Assembly (NCBI RefSeq): GCF_008843145.1
Contig: NZ_CP030265.1
Coordinates: forward strand, 4,395,001-4,459,000
Length of the DNA stretch: 64,000 bases
DNA from: Skermanella pratensis
Lineage (GTDB): Bacteria; Pseudomonadota; Alphaproteobacteria; Azospirillales; Azospirillaceae
Direction of reading: 5' to 3'
In this document: piece by piece, positions 41,256-49,784 of the stretch
Numbering within the stretch: position 1 is the first letter of the stretch
Layout of the letters: each line of letters begins with the position of its first letter
The notes under the pieces: model-generated
What the model was told of the DNA's origin: nothing
The model's input: only the letters and a program-made list of their open reading frames with translations
Databases searched by the model: none
Made by a program: the position numbers and the translations under genes

Positions 41256-42371
41256 TTACGAGGGATCGAAAGATCCTTCAGTCACATGCCGCTCGAGCGT
41301 GGCTTCGATCTGCTTCGCCGTCTCGCGTGCAGTCCGCATGACGCCGATCAGCGTCGCCGAGGCGGTCCCGGTCCACTCGCCATAGCCGACCAGCCAAAGA
41401 CGCGATTCGGCCGTGGACCGCGTGCCGTCGACCCGGACCCTGCCATCCTCCTCGACGACGCCGAGTCCCCTCAGCGGATCCAGTGCCGGCGCGAATCCCG
41501 TGCACCAGATCACGGCATCCGCCTGCGTCCCGGTTCCATCGTCCCATACCACGCCGGTTTCGGTGAACCGCACGAAGGGCCGCACCGACGTCAGGACGCC
41601 GCGGCTCCGCGCCTCGCGCACCGGCGGCACCATGACGATGTCGCCCAGGCCGCCTCTGGGGGTCTCCGCCGTCCTTCCTTCCTGCCCGGCACGCCAGCGC
41701 TCGGTGGCGCGATCGAACAGGACCCGCCCGTCCACATCGTCGGGCAGGAACGACGGCGGCTCGATCGTCACCCAGAGGGTCCGTGCCACCTTCGAGACTT
41801 CCGCCAGGATCTGCGCGCCCGAATTGCCGCCGCCCACGATCAGAACGGTCTGGCCGGCGAAATCGTCCGGGCTGCGGTACTCCGCCGAATGCACCTGCCG
41901 GCCCTTGAATTCCCGCCGTCCGGGATAGTCCGGAACGAACGGCCGGCGCCAGGTTCCGGTGGCGCTCACCACCGCCCGCGCCCGCCAGTCGCCGCGGTCG
42001 GTACGGACCAGAAGCCTCTCGCCGGCCTGGACCACGGTCTCGACCGTCACGGGACGGACGATGGGAAAGCCGTAGCGGGCCTCGTAGCGCGTCAGGTATT
42101 CGATCACGTGGCCGCGGCGCGGATACTCCTCCTCCGCCGGGGGCATCGGCCATCCGGGCAGCGAACTCCACTGCGCCGGAGAGAACAGACGCAGCGACTC
42201 CCAGCCATGCCGCCAAGCGCCGCCCGCCCCGTCCTCGCCGTCGAGGATGACGAAGGACAATCCCGTCCGGCGCAGGAAATACCCGACGGCCAGGCCGGAC
42301 TGCCCGCCGCCGATCACCACGACGTCGCATTCCCGGCCCTGCGGTTCGGCCCCGATCGGCTCGCCATCCAT
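41256..42371 (-). CDS. Flavin-dependent NAD(P)H monooxygenase, ArsO-like
   Basis: Flavoprotein of 371 residues with two Rossmann motifs: FAD site [16 protein letters not shown] (about 17-32) and NADPH site [13 protein letters not shown] (about 170-182). The C-terminal [25 protein letters not shown] is typical of the ArsO group, found next to arsenic genes in other bacteria and related to YUCCA/FMO enzymes. No arsenic gene lies nearby, so the substrate is open. The ATG follows GGAGGGAGTCGAGGG. A putative promoter lies 165 bases upstream. Confidence 0.82.
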   Translation of the reverse strand: MDGEPIGAEPQGRECDVVVIGGGQSGLAVGYFLRRTGLSFVILDGEDGAGGAWRHGWESLRLFSPAQWSSLPGWPMPPAEEEYPRRGHVIEYLTRYEARYGFPIVRPVTVETVVQAGERLLVRTDRGDWRARAVVSATGTWRRPFVPDYPGRREFKGRQVHSAEYRSPDDFAGQTVLIVGGGNSGAQILAEVSKVARTLWVTIEPPSFLPDDVDGRVLFDRATERWRAGQEGRTAETPRGGLGDIVMVPPVREARSRGVLTSVRPFVRFTETGVVWDDGTGTQADAVIWCTGFAPALDPLRGLGVVEEDGRVRVDGTRSTAESRLWLVGYGEWTGTASATLIGVMRTARETAKQIEATLERHVTEGSFDPS

Positions 42372-42535
42372 CCCTCGACTCCCTCCACGGAACTTCCGGC
42401 CCCGCGGCGGGGCCTCACGGGCGGTTTACCCCGGTGGTTTCCGTACCTTATGGCAGCGCATGCGAATCGATCAACCCACCGGGCTTCCATCGGATCGCAA
42501 GACCGCTTCACATGGATGTATACCGCGCCTCCGCA

Positions 42536-42565
42536 GTAATACAGCGTATAAACAAACCTTTTCAA
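42536..42565 (-). promoter_or_regulatory. Putative sigma-70 promoter of the ArsO-like gene
   Basis: On the minus strand TTGAAA (42565-42560) and TATTAC (42541-42536) are 18 bases apart in an AT-rich patch. The leader would be about 155 bases. Confidence 0.35.
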
Positions 42566-42590
42566 TACACAAATAATGAAGTTTTCTCTT

Positions 42591-42605
42591 TTGGTGCTGC
42601 ACCAA
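42591..42605. promoter_or_regulatory. Perfect 15-bp palindrome in the divergent gap
   Basis: TTGGTGC-T-GCACCAA, a perfect 7-1-7 palindrome in the AT-rich gap between the ArsO-like and ferritin-like genes, close to the putative -35 of the former. A second imperfect palindrome lies at about 42631-42644 (GTGAACCGG-GTCAC type). Both look like transcription-factor sites. I see no other structure in 42372-42735. Confidence 0.4.
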
Positions 42606-42735
42606 TACGCTGGCATTTCATGAAAAACATGTGAACCGGGTCACTGTGAAGCAGGTCTCATCTTTATAGCCTCGGCCAACACATCGGATCGCCGGGATGC
42701 TTCCTGACCCGGCCATTTCTCGATAGGAGCCGACC

Positions 42736-44097
42736 ATGCTCGATCACGGCAAGCACGCGCGCCCGAAGGCAGGCGCGGTCCAATCCATCGACGGCCTGTC
42801 CAACACCACCAGACGCACGTTCCTGCGAACGGTCGCGGTCCAGGCAGTGGCCCTGCCGGCCGCTTCCGTCCTGGCCGGCCGCAGCGGCCCGCTCGCCGCG
42901 GCCACCTTGAGTCCCGGCACCGCCTTGTCCGTGCCACGCCCCGGGGACGCCGGTATCCGCCCGATCATCCGGGAATTCGCCGATCCGTGGCTGGAACTCG
43001 TCCGGCTCCTGCGCGAAGCCGCCGAAGTCGAGCATGCCCTGATGGTCCAGTACCTGTACGCCGCCTTCTCGCTCAAGCCGGCCTATGCCGCCATCGCCGG
43101 ATACGGCGCCCCCAATGCCGACGACCTGCTCGGCGTCGCCGTGCAGGAGATGCAGCACCTGGGCGCGGTCAACCGGTTCCTGGTCGCGATCGGGTCCTGC
43201 CCCCACCTGGAGCGGCAGGATTTCCCCTATGAACCGGCCATTTATCCCTTCGCCTTCCATCTGGAGCCGCTCAGCCGGCACAGCCTGGCGAAGTATGTCT
43301 ATACCGAGGCGCCCCCCGATGCCCTCGACAGGACCAAGGCCAGCCCGGAGGATGCCCGGTTCATCGACGAGGTGTTCGCGGCGCTCGGCGGCAAGAGGCG
43401 TCCCAACCATATCGGCAGCCTGTACGAGCAGATCATCGCTTTGGTCGGAGAACTGAAGCAGTCCGCCTCCGCCCCGAAGCATGTCGATTTCGACCGCTGG
43501 ACCGCCGACTTCGAAGCGATCAAGGACGAGGGGGAGATCGACCACTACCTTTTCTTCCGCAAGCTCTTCACGGGCCGGCACGAGGGACTGGCGGCGGTCG
43601 CGGGCGGGACCGCGAACGTCTGGGACCTGCCCGGCAACGATCCGCGCTACCCGGCCTTCGACGTCGCGGTCGATCCGACGGCGTTCATCGGGCATCCCGG
43701 TCAGATCATGGACGAGACGGCGCTGCGCATCGCCTGGCTGGGCAATCTCGAGTACTGGACGGTCCTGTGCCTGCTGGACAACCATTATCGCGACGGCGGC
43801 GACTGGGCGGTCGAGCGGGCCCGGGCGCACATGGTGGACGCCATGCTGCCGATCGCCCGGAACCTGGGTTCCAGGGGAGCCGCCCTGCCCTTCGACGCGC
43901 TGAGCATGGGCTATGCGCCCGGCACCGACGGCGCCATGTCGCGGCTCGCGATCCTGCGGCTGGTCCGGGAGGCGCAGGCCGTCGCGCGCTCCCTCGGGCC
44001 GGAGTTGCCGGGCGATTTCCCGCGGGACGTCCACGCGGACACCATCGCCGCGATCGAGGGCGACGTCGTCCTCGCCGGCTTCGGCACGCGGCGTTGA
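42736..44097 (+). CDS. Tat-exported ferritin-like domain protein (VioB-type ferritin-like fold)
   Basis: Protein of 453 residues with a twin-arginine signal (NTTRRTFLRT, Arg26-Arg27) and an Ala-rich hydrophobic stretch. The mature part has ferritin-like metal motifs: AAEVEHALMVQYLYAAFS (Glu97/Glu99/His100) and QEMQHLGAVN (Glu138, His141), similar to the iminophenylpyruvate-dimer-synthase-type ferritin-like domain of VioB and RebD. It probably binds a di-iron centre in the periplasm. The substrate is unknown. The ATG follows ATAGGAG. A patatin gene follows after 53 bases. Confidence 0.8.
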   Translation: MLDHGKHARPKAGAVQSIDGLSNTTRRTFLRTVAVQAVALPAASVLAGRSGPLAAATLSPGTALSVPRPGDAGIRPIIREFADPWLELVRLLREAAEVEHALMVQYLYAAFSLKPAYAAIAGYGAPNADDLLGVAVQEMQHLGAVNRFLVAIGSCPHLERQDFPYEPAIYPFAFHLEPLSRHSLAKYVYTEAPPDALDRTKASPEDARFIDEVFAALGGKRRPNHIGSLYEQIIALVGELKQSASAPKHVDFDRWTADFEAIKDEGEIDHYLFFRKLFTGRHEGLAAVAGGTANVWDLPGNDPRYPAFDVAVDPTAFIGHPGQIMDETALRIAWLGNLEYWTVLCLLDNHYRDGGDWAVERARAHMVDAMLPIARNLGSRGAALPFDALSMGYAPGTDGAMSRLAILRLVREAQAVARSLGPELPGDFPRDVHADTIAAIEGDVVLAGFGTRR

Positions 44098-44150
44098 CTT
44101 GCCTTTTGGCGGCGCAGCATAGGATTATCCCGGCGCAAGGGGAGATCCGC

Positions 44151-45272
44151 ATGAAGATCGAGGGACACGGCACCAAGACCATCAACCTGGCGCTTCAGGG
44201 CGGAGGCAGCCACGGCGCCTTCACCTGGGGCGTGCTGGACCGCCTGCTGGACGAACAGCGCCTGGTCATCGAAGGGGTCAGCGGGACCAGTGCCGGCGCC
44301 ATGAACGCGGCGGCCCTGGCCCAGGGCTGGACGCGGGGCGGTCGGGCGGGGGCCAGGGCGACCCTCGACCGGTTCTGGCGCAGGACCTCCGAGCTGTCGC
44401 ACTTCAACCCGATCCGGCGCAGCCTCGTGGACCGTCTGCTCGGCCGGTGGAACCTGGACCATGCGCCGTCCACCAGGGTCCTGACATGGTTCCAGCACCT
44501 GCTGTCGCCCTACCAGAGCAATCCGCTGGGCCTCAATCCGCTTCGCACGGTGCTGAGCGAGCTGATCGACGAGGCGGACATCCAGGGGTGTTCCGGCATC
44601 AAGCTGTTCATCGCGGCGACCAACGTGGAGACCGGCCGGGCGCGCGTCTTCTGGCGGCACGAGGTCACGCTGGACGTGCTGCTCGCCTCGGCCTGCCTGC
44701 CCTTCACGTTCCAGGCGATCGAGATCGACGGCGCGCCCTATTGGGACGGCGGCTACATGGGCAACCCGGTGATCTGGCCGCTGATCTATCACTGCGACAG
44801 CCGCGACGTCGCGGTCGTCCAGATCAATCCGCTGGTGCGCAAGGGCACCCCTCGCACAAGCATCGAGATCATGAACCGGGTCAACGAGATCAGCTTCAAC
44901 GCGTCGCTCATGGCGGAGATGCGAGCCATCGCCTTCGTCCAGCGGTTGATCGAGGAAGACGTGGAAGGTGGATCGAGCAGCCGGCTGAAGCGGATGAACA
45001 TCCACATGATCGGCGACGAGGAACGCATGCGCGCGCTTGGCGCCACCAGCAAGATGAACGCCGAGCTGGACTTCCTGCTCCATCTCAAGTCGCTCGGCCA
45101 AAACGCGGCCGACGCCTGGCTGACCGAGAACTGGGGACATATCGGCCAGCGGTCGAGCATCGACCTGCGCGGCATCTTCCTGGCGGCGCGGCCCTCCGGA
45201 AGCCCGTCGCCATCCGCCGGGCCCGGCGGTCCCGATCCGGCGCTGCCCCGGAAGGTTTCCGGGCAGGCATAG
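44151..45272 (+). CDS. Patatin-like phospholipase family protein
   Basis: Lipid acyl hydrolase of 373 residues with the patatin Ser-Asp dyad: Ser47 in GTSAG and Asp199 in WDGGYMG. The oxyanion loop ALQGGGSHGAF lies at residues 14-24. No signal peptide, so it acts in the cytosol or on the inner membrane. The ATG follows AAGGGGAGA. The last 30 residues are Pro/Ser/Gly-rich. Patatins cut phospholipids or PHA-granule lipids, among others; the substrate is not deducible. Confidence 0.9.
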   Translation: MKIEGHGTKTINLALQGGGSHGAFTWGVLDRLLDEQRLVIEGVSGTSAGAMNAAALAQGWTRGGRAGARATLDRFWRRTSELSHFNPIRRSLVDRLLGRWNLDHAPSTRVLTWFQHLLSPYQSNPLGLNPLRTVLSELIDEADIQGCSGIKLFIAATNVETGRARVFWRHEVTLDVLLASACLPFTFQAIEIDGAPYWDGGYMGNPVIWPLIYHCDSRDVAVVQINPLVRKGTPRTSIEIMNRVNEISFNASLMAEMRAIAFVQRLIEEDVEGGSSSRLKRMNIHMIGDEERMRALGATSKMNAELDFLLHLKSLGQNAADAWLTENWGHIGQRSSIDLRGIFLAARPSGSPSPSAGPGGPDPALPRKVSGQA

Positions 45273-45280
45273 CACCGGCC

Positions 45281-45305
45281 GGAACCAAAACCGGAGGGGT
45301 CTGTT
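45281..45305 (+). promoter_or_regulatory. Putative EcfG promoter of tspO
   Basis: GGAACC (45281-45286) with TGTT (45302-45305), giving GGAAC-N16-TGTT, one base from the alphaproteobacterial general-stress sigma factor pattern. It lies 35 bases before the tspO ATG. Confidence 0.4.
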
Positions 45306-45339
45306 GCCCTCGCCGGACCAAGACTTCAGGAGTCTCATC

Positions 45340-45915
45340 ATGGGCACGCGACGGACCTTCTCACCCGGAACGGCGGCCCTCGCCGTGGGCGGCGCGCTGG
45401 CGCTGAGCGGGCTTTTCAGCCGGCGCTACAGCCCCGATCCCACCCATCCAGGCATTCGGGACTGGTACGACAGCCTGGAGAAGCCCGCATACAAGCCGCC
45501 CGACCCGGTGTTCGGGGCGGCCTGGCCTGTGCTGAGCACCCTGTTGGGCGTCGGCGCGTACAGGCTCATGCGGTCGGCGCCCAGCCCCGAGCGCGATGCC
45601 GCTCTGGCGCTGTGCGCGCTCGACATCGCCATCATGAGCGGATGGGCCAAGATCTTCTTCGGCGAGCGCAGCCTGACGGGAGCCGCCGTCGGCAGCGCCG
45701 TGCTGGTCGCCGGAGCCGCCGGCTATGTGGAGCGGGCATCCAGGGTGGACGGGGTCGCCGCCGCCCTGGGCGTGCCTTTTGCAGCCTGGAGCGTTTTCGG
45801 CGGCGTCATGACCGAGGATCTGCGCGAGCGGAACAGGGATCTGGACGGCCGCGACCCGGGCCGGCGTCTACCGCGGCGGCAGACGCCGGCCCGGTCGGCG
45901 CGGACTCAGCGATGA
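45340..45915 (+). CDS. tspO: TspO/MBR family protein
   Basis: Five-helix membrane protein of 191 residues. The TspO core WYDSLEKPAYKPPDPVFGAAWPVL is clear (about 38-61). The family binds porphyrins and cholesterol-like ligands and is linked to stress and tetrapyrrole control. The final 25 residues are very Arg-rich and probably cytosolic. ATG 45340 follows CAGGAG; an upstream TTG was rejected. The 3' end overlaps an antisense microprotein gene by 10 bases. Confidence 0.85.
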   Translation: MGTRRTFSPGTAALAVGGALALSGLFSRRYSPDPTHPGIRDWYDSLEKPAYKPPDPVFGAAWPVLSTLLGVGAYRLMRSAPSPERDAALALCALDIAIMSGWAKIFFGERSLTGAAVGSAVLVAGAAGYVERASRVDGVAAALGVPFAAWSVFGGVMTEDLRERNRDLDGRDPGRRLPRRQTPARSARTQR

Positions 45916-46004
45916 GCCGCTTCGGACTTCTCCGATCTCATCATATCCAGAAACGCGACCACGGTGGGAACACCAATAAGGACGAGCGCGAACAGCAATC
46001 CCAT
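45906..46004 (-). CDS. Single-pass membrane microprotein, 32 residues
   Basis: Small frame with ATG at 46004 and TGA at 45906. The N-terminal 19 residues (MGLLFALVLIGVPTVVAFL) form one membrane helix; a short charged tail follows (DMMRSEKSEAAHR). A GAAGAGG ribosome site lies 7 bases upstream. It fits the pattern of bacterial one-helix microproteins. It overlaps the tspO 3' end on the opposite strand and follows the cyclase gene by 151 bases in the same direction. No function can be given. Confidence 0.45.
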   Translation of the reverse strand: MGLLFALVLIGVPTVVAFLDMMRSEKSEAAHR

Positions 46005-46155
46005 GATGACACCTCTTCAATCAGCCGGACAAGACCGGTAATCCGCATAGCATAACCGCACCTGGGCCGTCCGGTCTCGCCCGAGGTGAGGTCATACCCC
46101 GTTTGCCGCGGCCCCTGATCGAATTCGATCCCGTGCGGGTTGGCATCGGGCGCCG

Positions 46156-49100
46156 TCATGTCCAGGACAGAACCGCACGGGCGTTCTTCAGGTCGCGGGT
46201 ATCCAGCCCTTCCCCGAACCACGAATAGATCGGCTCCAGAAGCTCCCGCGCCTCCCGGCGCCGCCCCCTGCGCTGCCACAGGCGGGCGAGGCTGGTGGCG
46301 GCCCGGAGTTCGCGCATCCGGGCGTTCTGCCCGCGCGCAATGTCCAGTCCCCGGCGCAGGGCCGCTTCGGCCGCCGCTCCCTGGTCGACCGCGATCAGCA
46401 GTTCGCCCCGGCGCCACTGCAGTTCCGCCTGCGACCCGAGTTCCCACCGCTCCGCCCGCTCGATCGCCTCGTCGATGAGCACCAGCCCTTCTGACGCCCG
46501 CCCCGCCTTGCTCAAGGCTTCGGCGAACAGGGCGAGATGGAAGGGAATGCCGAGTTCGCCGCGGGTCGCCCGGTATGCGGCCATGCCCTCCTGCATGATC
46601 GGCATGCCTTCGGCGGTCCGCCCCAGATGAACCAGCGCCCATCCCCGGAGGATCCTCCCCGCGGCCAGCGCCGAGGCGAAGCCGCAGTCGGACGCCAGCC
46701 CGATCAGCTCCCCGGTCAGGTCGGCCACCTGTTCCGGAGCGCCCGCATAGGCGGAGAAGTCGCTGGCCTGTTCGAGCGCGAAAGCCAGGGTGGCCGGGTG
46801 CGACAGGAGCCTGGCCCGGGTGAGGGCCTCCTTCTGCCGTTCGACGGCCTTGTCGGGATAGCCCCGGCTGAACAGGTTCCAGGACAGGAAGCCGAGGCAT
46901 TTGATGCGGTGGTTGTACGGCTGCACCAGGGGCAGGTTCCGGCTCTGCGGCAGGTCGTGGAGCGCTATCGCCTGTTCCAGATGACCGCCCGCGGCCTCGA
47001 GCTGCCCAAGATAGAAGGAGATGACGCCGACGGCGGTGTGCCCCGTCAGCCGGGCCGACGTTTCCCGCTGCTGCTCGGCCTCGGCCAGCAGTTCCTTGGC
47101 GATGGCGAGCGCATGCCTCAACTCGGCGCGGCCGAGATGAAACTCCGTCTGGCCGTAGAGCGCCGTGAGGAGCTGGGTCCTTTCACCGATCTGCTCGCAC
47201 AGCTGGCGGGCCCGGACATAGGCGCCGCCCACCTCCGGCGCGGCCAGCCCCTTCGTGGCGGCGAGGGCCGCCCCCAGCGTGATCTGAAGCGGGATCTCGA
47301 GCCGATCCCGCCCGATCCCCTCGGGCAGCCTGGCGAGAAGGCGCAGCCCTTCGTTCACCTGCTCGACGGCCTCGAGGCTGCCGGACTGGGCCAACGCCCT
47401 TTGTCCGGCGATAAGCCGGTGTTGGGCGGCTTCCAGGAACTGGCCGGCCTCCTCGTAATGACGGGCGACCAGTTCGGGCCTGTTCCGGACGGTATCCGGA
47501 AAGCGCCCGACGAGGGTTCGGACGATGCGGCCGTGCAGCTGCCGCCGCTTGCCGCGCAACAGCGCCTGGTAGGCGGTCTCCTGGATCAGCGCGTGCTTGA
47601 AGCTGTATGTCGCCTTGGGCGGAGTCCCGTGGGACAGCAGGAGCCCTCCTCCGGTGAGCTGGTCCAGGGCATCGCTCAGGGCGCGGTCGTCCAGGTCGGA
47701 CACCGCGGCCAGCAGGTCGTGGGAGAACTCCCGTCCGATCACGGCACCGATCTGCGCCACCTCCTTGCCCGGCGCCAGCCGGTCGAGGCGGGCCATCAGC
47801 AGATCGTGCAGGGTGGCGGGAATCGTCGTGGCCGGCAGGTCGGACGGCCCGCCCCAGCCATTTTCGGGGACGCTGGATTCCAGCACCGCCCTCGTCAGTT
47901 CCTCGATGAAGAGGGGAACGCCGTCGGCCCGGCCGATGATCCGGCCGATCACGCGATCGGGGAGCGCCCCGCGCTGCGCGACGCTGGTCACCAGCATCGC
48001 GGACTGCTCCGGCGTGAACCGCTTCAGCACGATGCTGGTGCAGTGGGACCGGTCGTCCGCCGTCCAGGGCGGGTTGAAGTCCAGCCGGAACGTGACGATC
48101 AACATCAGCCGCAGCGATCGGGCGCGATTCATGATCAGCGTCAGCAACTCCAGAGTGCTCGGGTCTGCGGCGTGCGCATCCTCGACCTGCAGCAACATGG
48201 GCCGGCGGGAAGCCAGTCCGCCGAAGTGGGCCGCCAGGGCGTCGAGCATCAGTTCCCTGCGTTGGCCGGAGTCCTGGATGACCGGCCGGCCGCGGTCGTC
48301 GAACGGGATCGACAGCAGGGATGCGATCGGCTGTAGCACCTCGTCGACGAGGCAGCCCGACCGGGCGAGCATGGCCCTCAGCTTGTCGATCCTGCGCTCC
48401 GGCCGGTCGTCCGCCGCGAGCCCCGCCTCCCGCTCAAGAGCCTCGATCACGGGAAAGAACGCGGTGTGCCGGAACTGCGGGCTGCAGGAGAAGTCGAGCC
48501 GGCCGTCGGGCGGGATGCCGAGATGGCGCGAGAGTTCATGGAGCATGCGCGACTTGCCGATGCCGGGCTCTCCGCCGAGCAGCACCACCTGACCGTCGCC
48601 CGCCGCCGACCGGTGCCAGCGGTCCGCCAGCAGCGCGAACTCCTCCTCGCGGCCGATCATCGGAGTCGATCCCGTGTCGTGCAGGGCGGCGAAGCGGCTT
48701 GCCACGTTCCTTTCGCCGTCCACCCGCCAGACCCGGACGGGCTTGGCGAAGCCCCTCAACTCCTGGTCGCCCATGTCGGTGCAGTCGAACAGCCCGCCGA
48801 TCAGCCGGCGCGTCGTCTCCGCGATCACCACCGAATTCGGCTCGGCGAGCGTCTGCAGGCGGGCCGCCAGGTTGAGCGGACCGCCGATGACCATCCGCTC
48901 CTCCAGAACGGACCGGTCGGCCAGGTCGTCCACGACGACCAGGCCCGTCGCGATCCCGACGCGGACGCGCAGGCCGGGTCTCGACGGCAGCACAAGTCCG
49001 GCGACGGCCCGGACCAGGGCCAGTCCGGTCCGGACCGCCCGCTCCGCATCGTTCTCCTGAACGGCCGGATAGCCGAAATAAATCAGGATGCCGTCACCAA

Positions 49101-49371
49101 GATGCCGGGCGATCCAGCCGTCGAACCGCTCGACGACACCGGTGCTGACGTCACGATAAGCCCGGATGACGTTGCACATGTCCTCCGGATCCAACTGCTC
49201 CGACAGGGCGGTCGAGCCGACAATGTCGCAGAACAGAGCCGTCATCTGCCGGCGCTGCCCTTGCGGCCGCAACGCTTCCCCATCCCGGCTCCGGGCTCTC
49301 AGAGCCGTCCCGCAATGGCGACAATAGAAATCCCCGCATTGGTCTTGATGGCCGCAGGCAGGGCATTTCAT
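46156..49371 (-). CDS. Class III adenylate/guanylate cyclase with AAA ATPase and TPR region
   Basis: Cytosolic regulator of 1071 residues. The N-terminus has a zinc ribbon (Cys3, Cys6, Cys17, Cys20). The cyclase domain (about 38-215) keeps both metal-binding aspartates (Asp49 in CDIVGST, Asp93 in GDGILIYFG) and the transition-state pair Asn167/Arg171 in NLAARL, so it should be active. A STAND-like AAA ATPase follows with Walker A GGEPGIGKS (267-275) and Walker B LLQVEDAHAADPS. The C-terminal half (about 590-1065) is helical TPR-like. ATG 49371 was chosen because the zinc ribbon begins there. The target of the signal is unknown. Confidence 0.88.
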   Translation of the reverse strand: MKCPACGHQDQCGDFYCRHCGTALRARSRDGEALRPQGQRRQMTALFCDIVGSTALSEQLDPEDMCNVIRAYRDVSTGVVERFDGWIARHLGDGILIYFGYPAVQENDAERAVRTGLALVRAVAGLVLPSRPGLRVRVGIATGLVVVDDLADRSVLEERMVIGGPLNLAARLQTLAEPNSVVIAETTRRLIGGLFDCTDMGDQELRGFAKPVRVWRVDGERNVASRFAALHDTGSTPMIGREEEFALLADRWHRSAAGDGQVVLLGGEPGIGKSRMLHELSRHLGIPPDGRLDFSCSPQFRHTAFFPVIEALEREAGLAADDRPERRIDKLRAMLARSGCLVDEVLQPIASLLSIPFDDRGRPVIQDSGQRRELMLDALAAHFGGLASRRPMLLQVEDAHAADPSTLELLTLIMNRARSLRLMLIVTFRLDFNPPWTADDRSHCTSIVLKRFTPEQSAMLVTSVAQRGALPDRVIGRIIGRADGVPLFIEELTRAVLESSVPENGWGGPSDLPATTIPATLHDLLMARLDRLAPGKEVAQIGAVIGREFSHDLLAAVSDLDDRALSDALDQLTGGGLLLSHGTPPKATYSFKHALIQETAYQALLRGKRRQLHGRIVRTLVGRFPDTVRNRPELVARHYEEAGQFLEAAQHRLIAGQRALAQSGSLEAVEQVNEGLRLLARLPEGIGRDRLEIPLQITLGAALAATKGLAAPEVGGAYVRARQLCEQIGERTQLLTALYGQTEFHLGRAELRHALAIAKELLAEAEQQRETSARLTGHTAVGVISFYLGQLEAAGGHLEQAIALHDLPQSRNLPLVQPYNHRIKCLGFLSWNLFSRGYPDKAVERQKEALTRARLLSHPATLAFALEQASDFSAYAGAPEQVADLTGELIGLASDCGFASALAAGRILRGWALVHLGRTAEGMPIMQEGMAAYRATRGELGIPFHLALFAEALSKAGRASEGLVLIDEAIERAERWELGSQAELQWRRGELLIAVDQGAAAEAALRRGLDIARGQNARMRELRAATSLARLWQRRGRRREARELLEPIYSWFGEGLDTRDLKNARAVLSWT

Positions 49372-49784
49372 CACGAAATCTCTCTTGCTGCACCGAGTAC
49401 TCAATGGAAGCGTCGCGCCGTGGTCGCCATCAGGGTACCGCACGGCCGAACCGGCATCCTATTCCGCTTTCGGCGTGTCACCAATGAGCAGGTAGCGGTC
49501 CCGTAAATCAGCCGGATCGCCGGTCTCCTTGAATATAGGCCTCTCCACTTTGGTACATATAACCGAATTCATGGCTACTTATAACAGATATCGGAGTAGT
49601 AATTTTAACTATAAGCTCATTCTGACCAATAAAAATCCGATCAGGACTGCAGATCAGCTCAAGCGAAGCAGCAGCCGACGAGCAGACGTGCCGGCGTCGG
49701 GTGCCGCTTCGTTCTAGCCGGCCCACGAATTTTCGTATGAACGCTTGACTTGAAACTCTAACGTCTTTCCATCCCGGAGGGATC
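49372..49784. other. Intergenic region with AT-rich core
   Basis: About 410 bases upstream of both the cyclase gene (minus) and the five-gene operon (plus). The central part (about 49530-49640) is strikingly AT-rich for this genome and should hold promoters. I see no pair of -35/-10 boxes good enough to name. A CCGACG/CGTCGG stem lies near 49675-49702. The 98-codon minus frame that runs across it shows no gene features. Confidence 0.5.
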
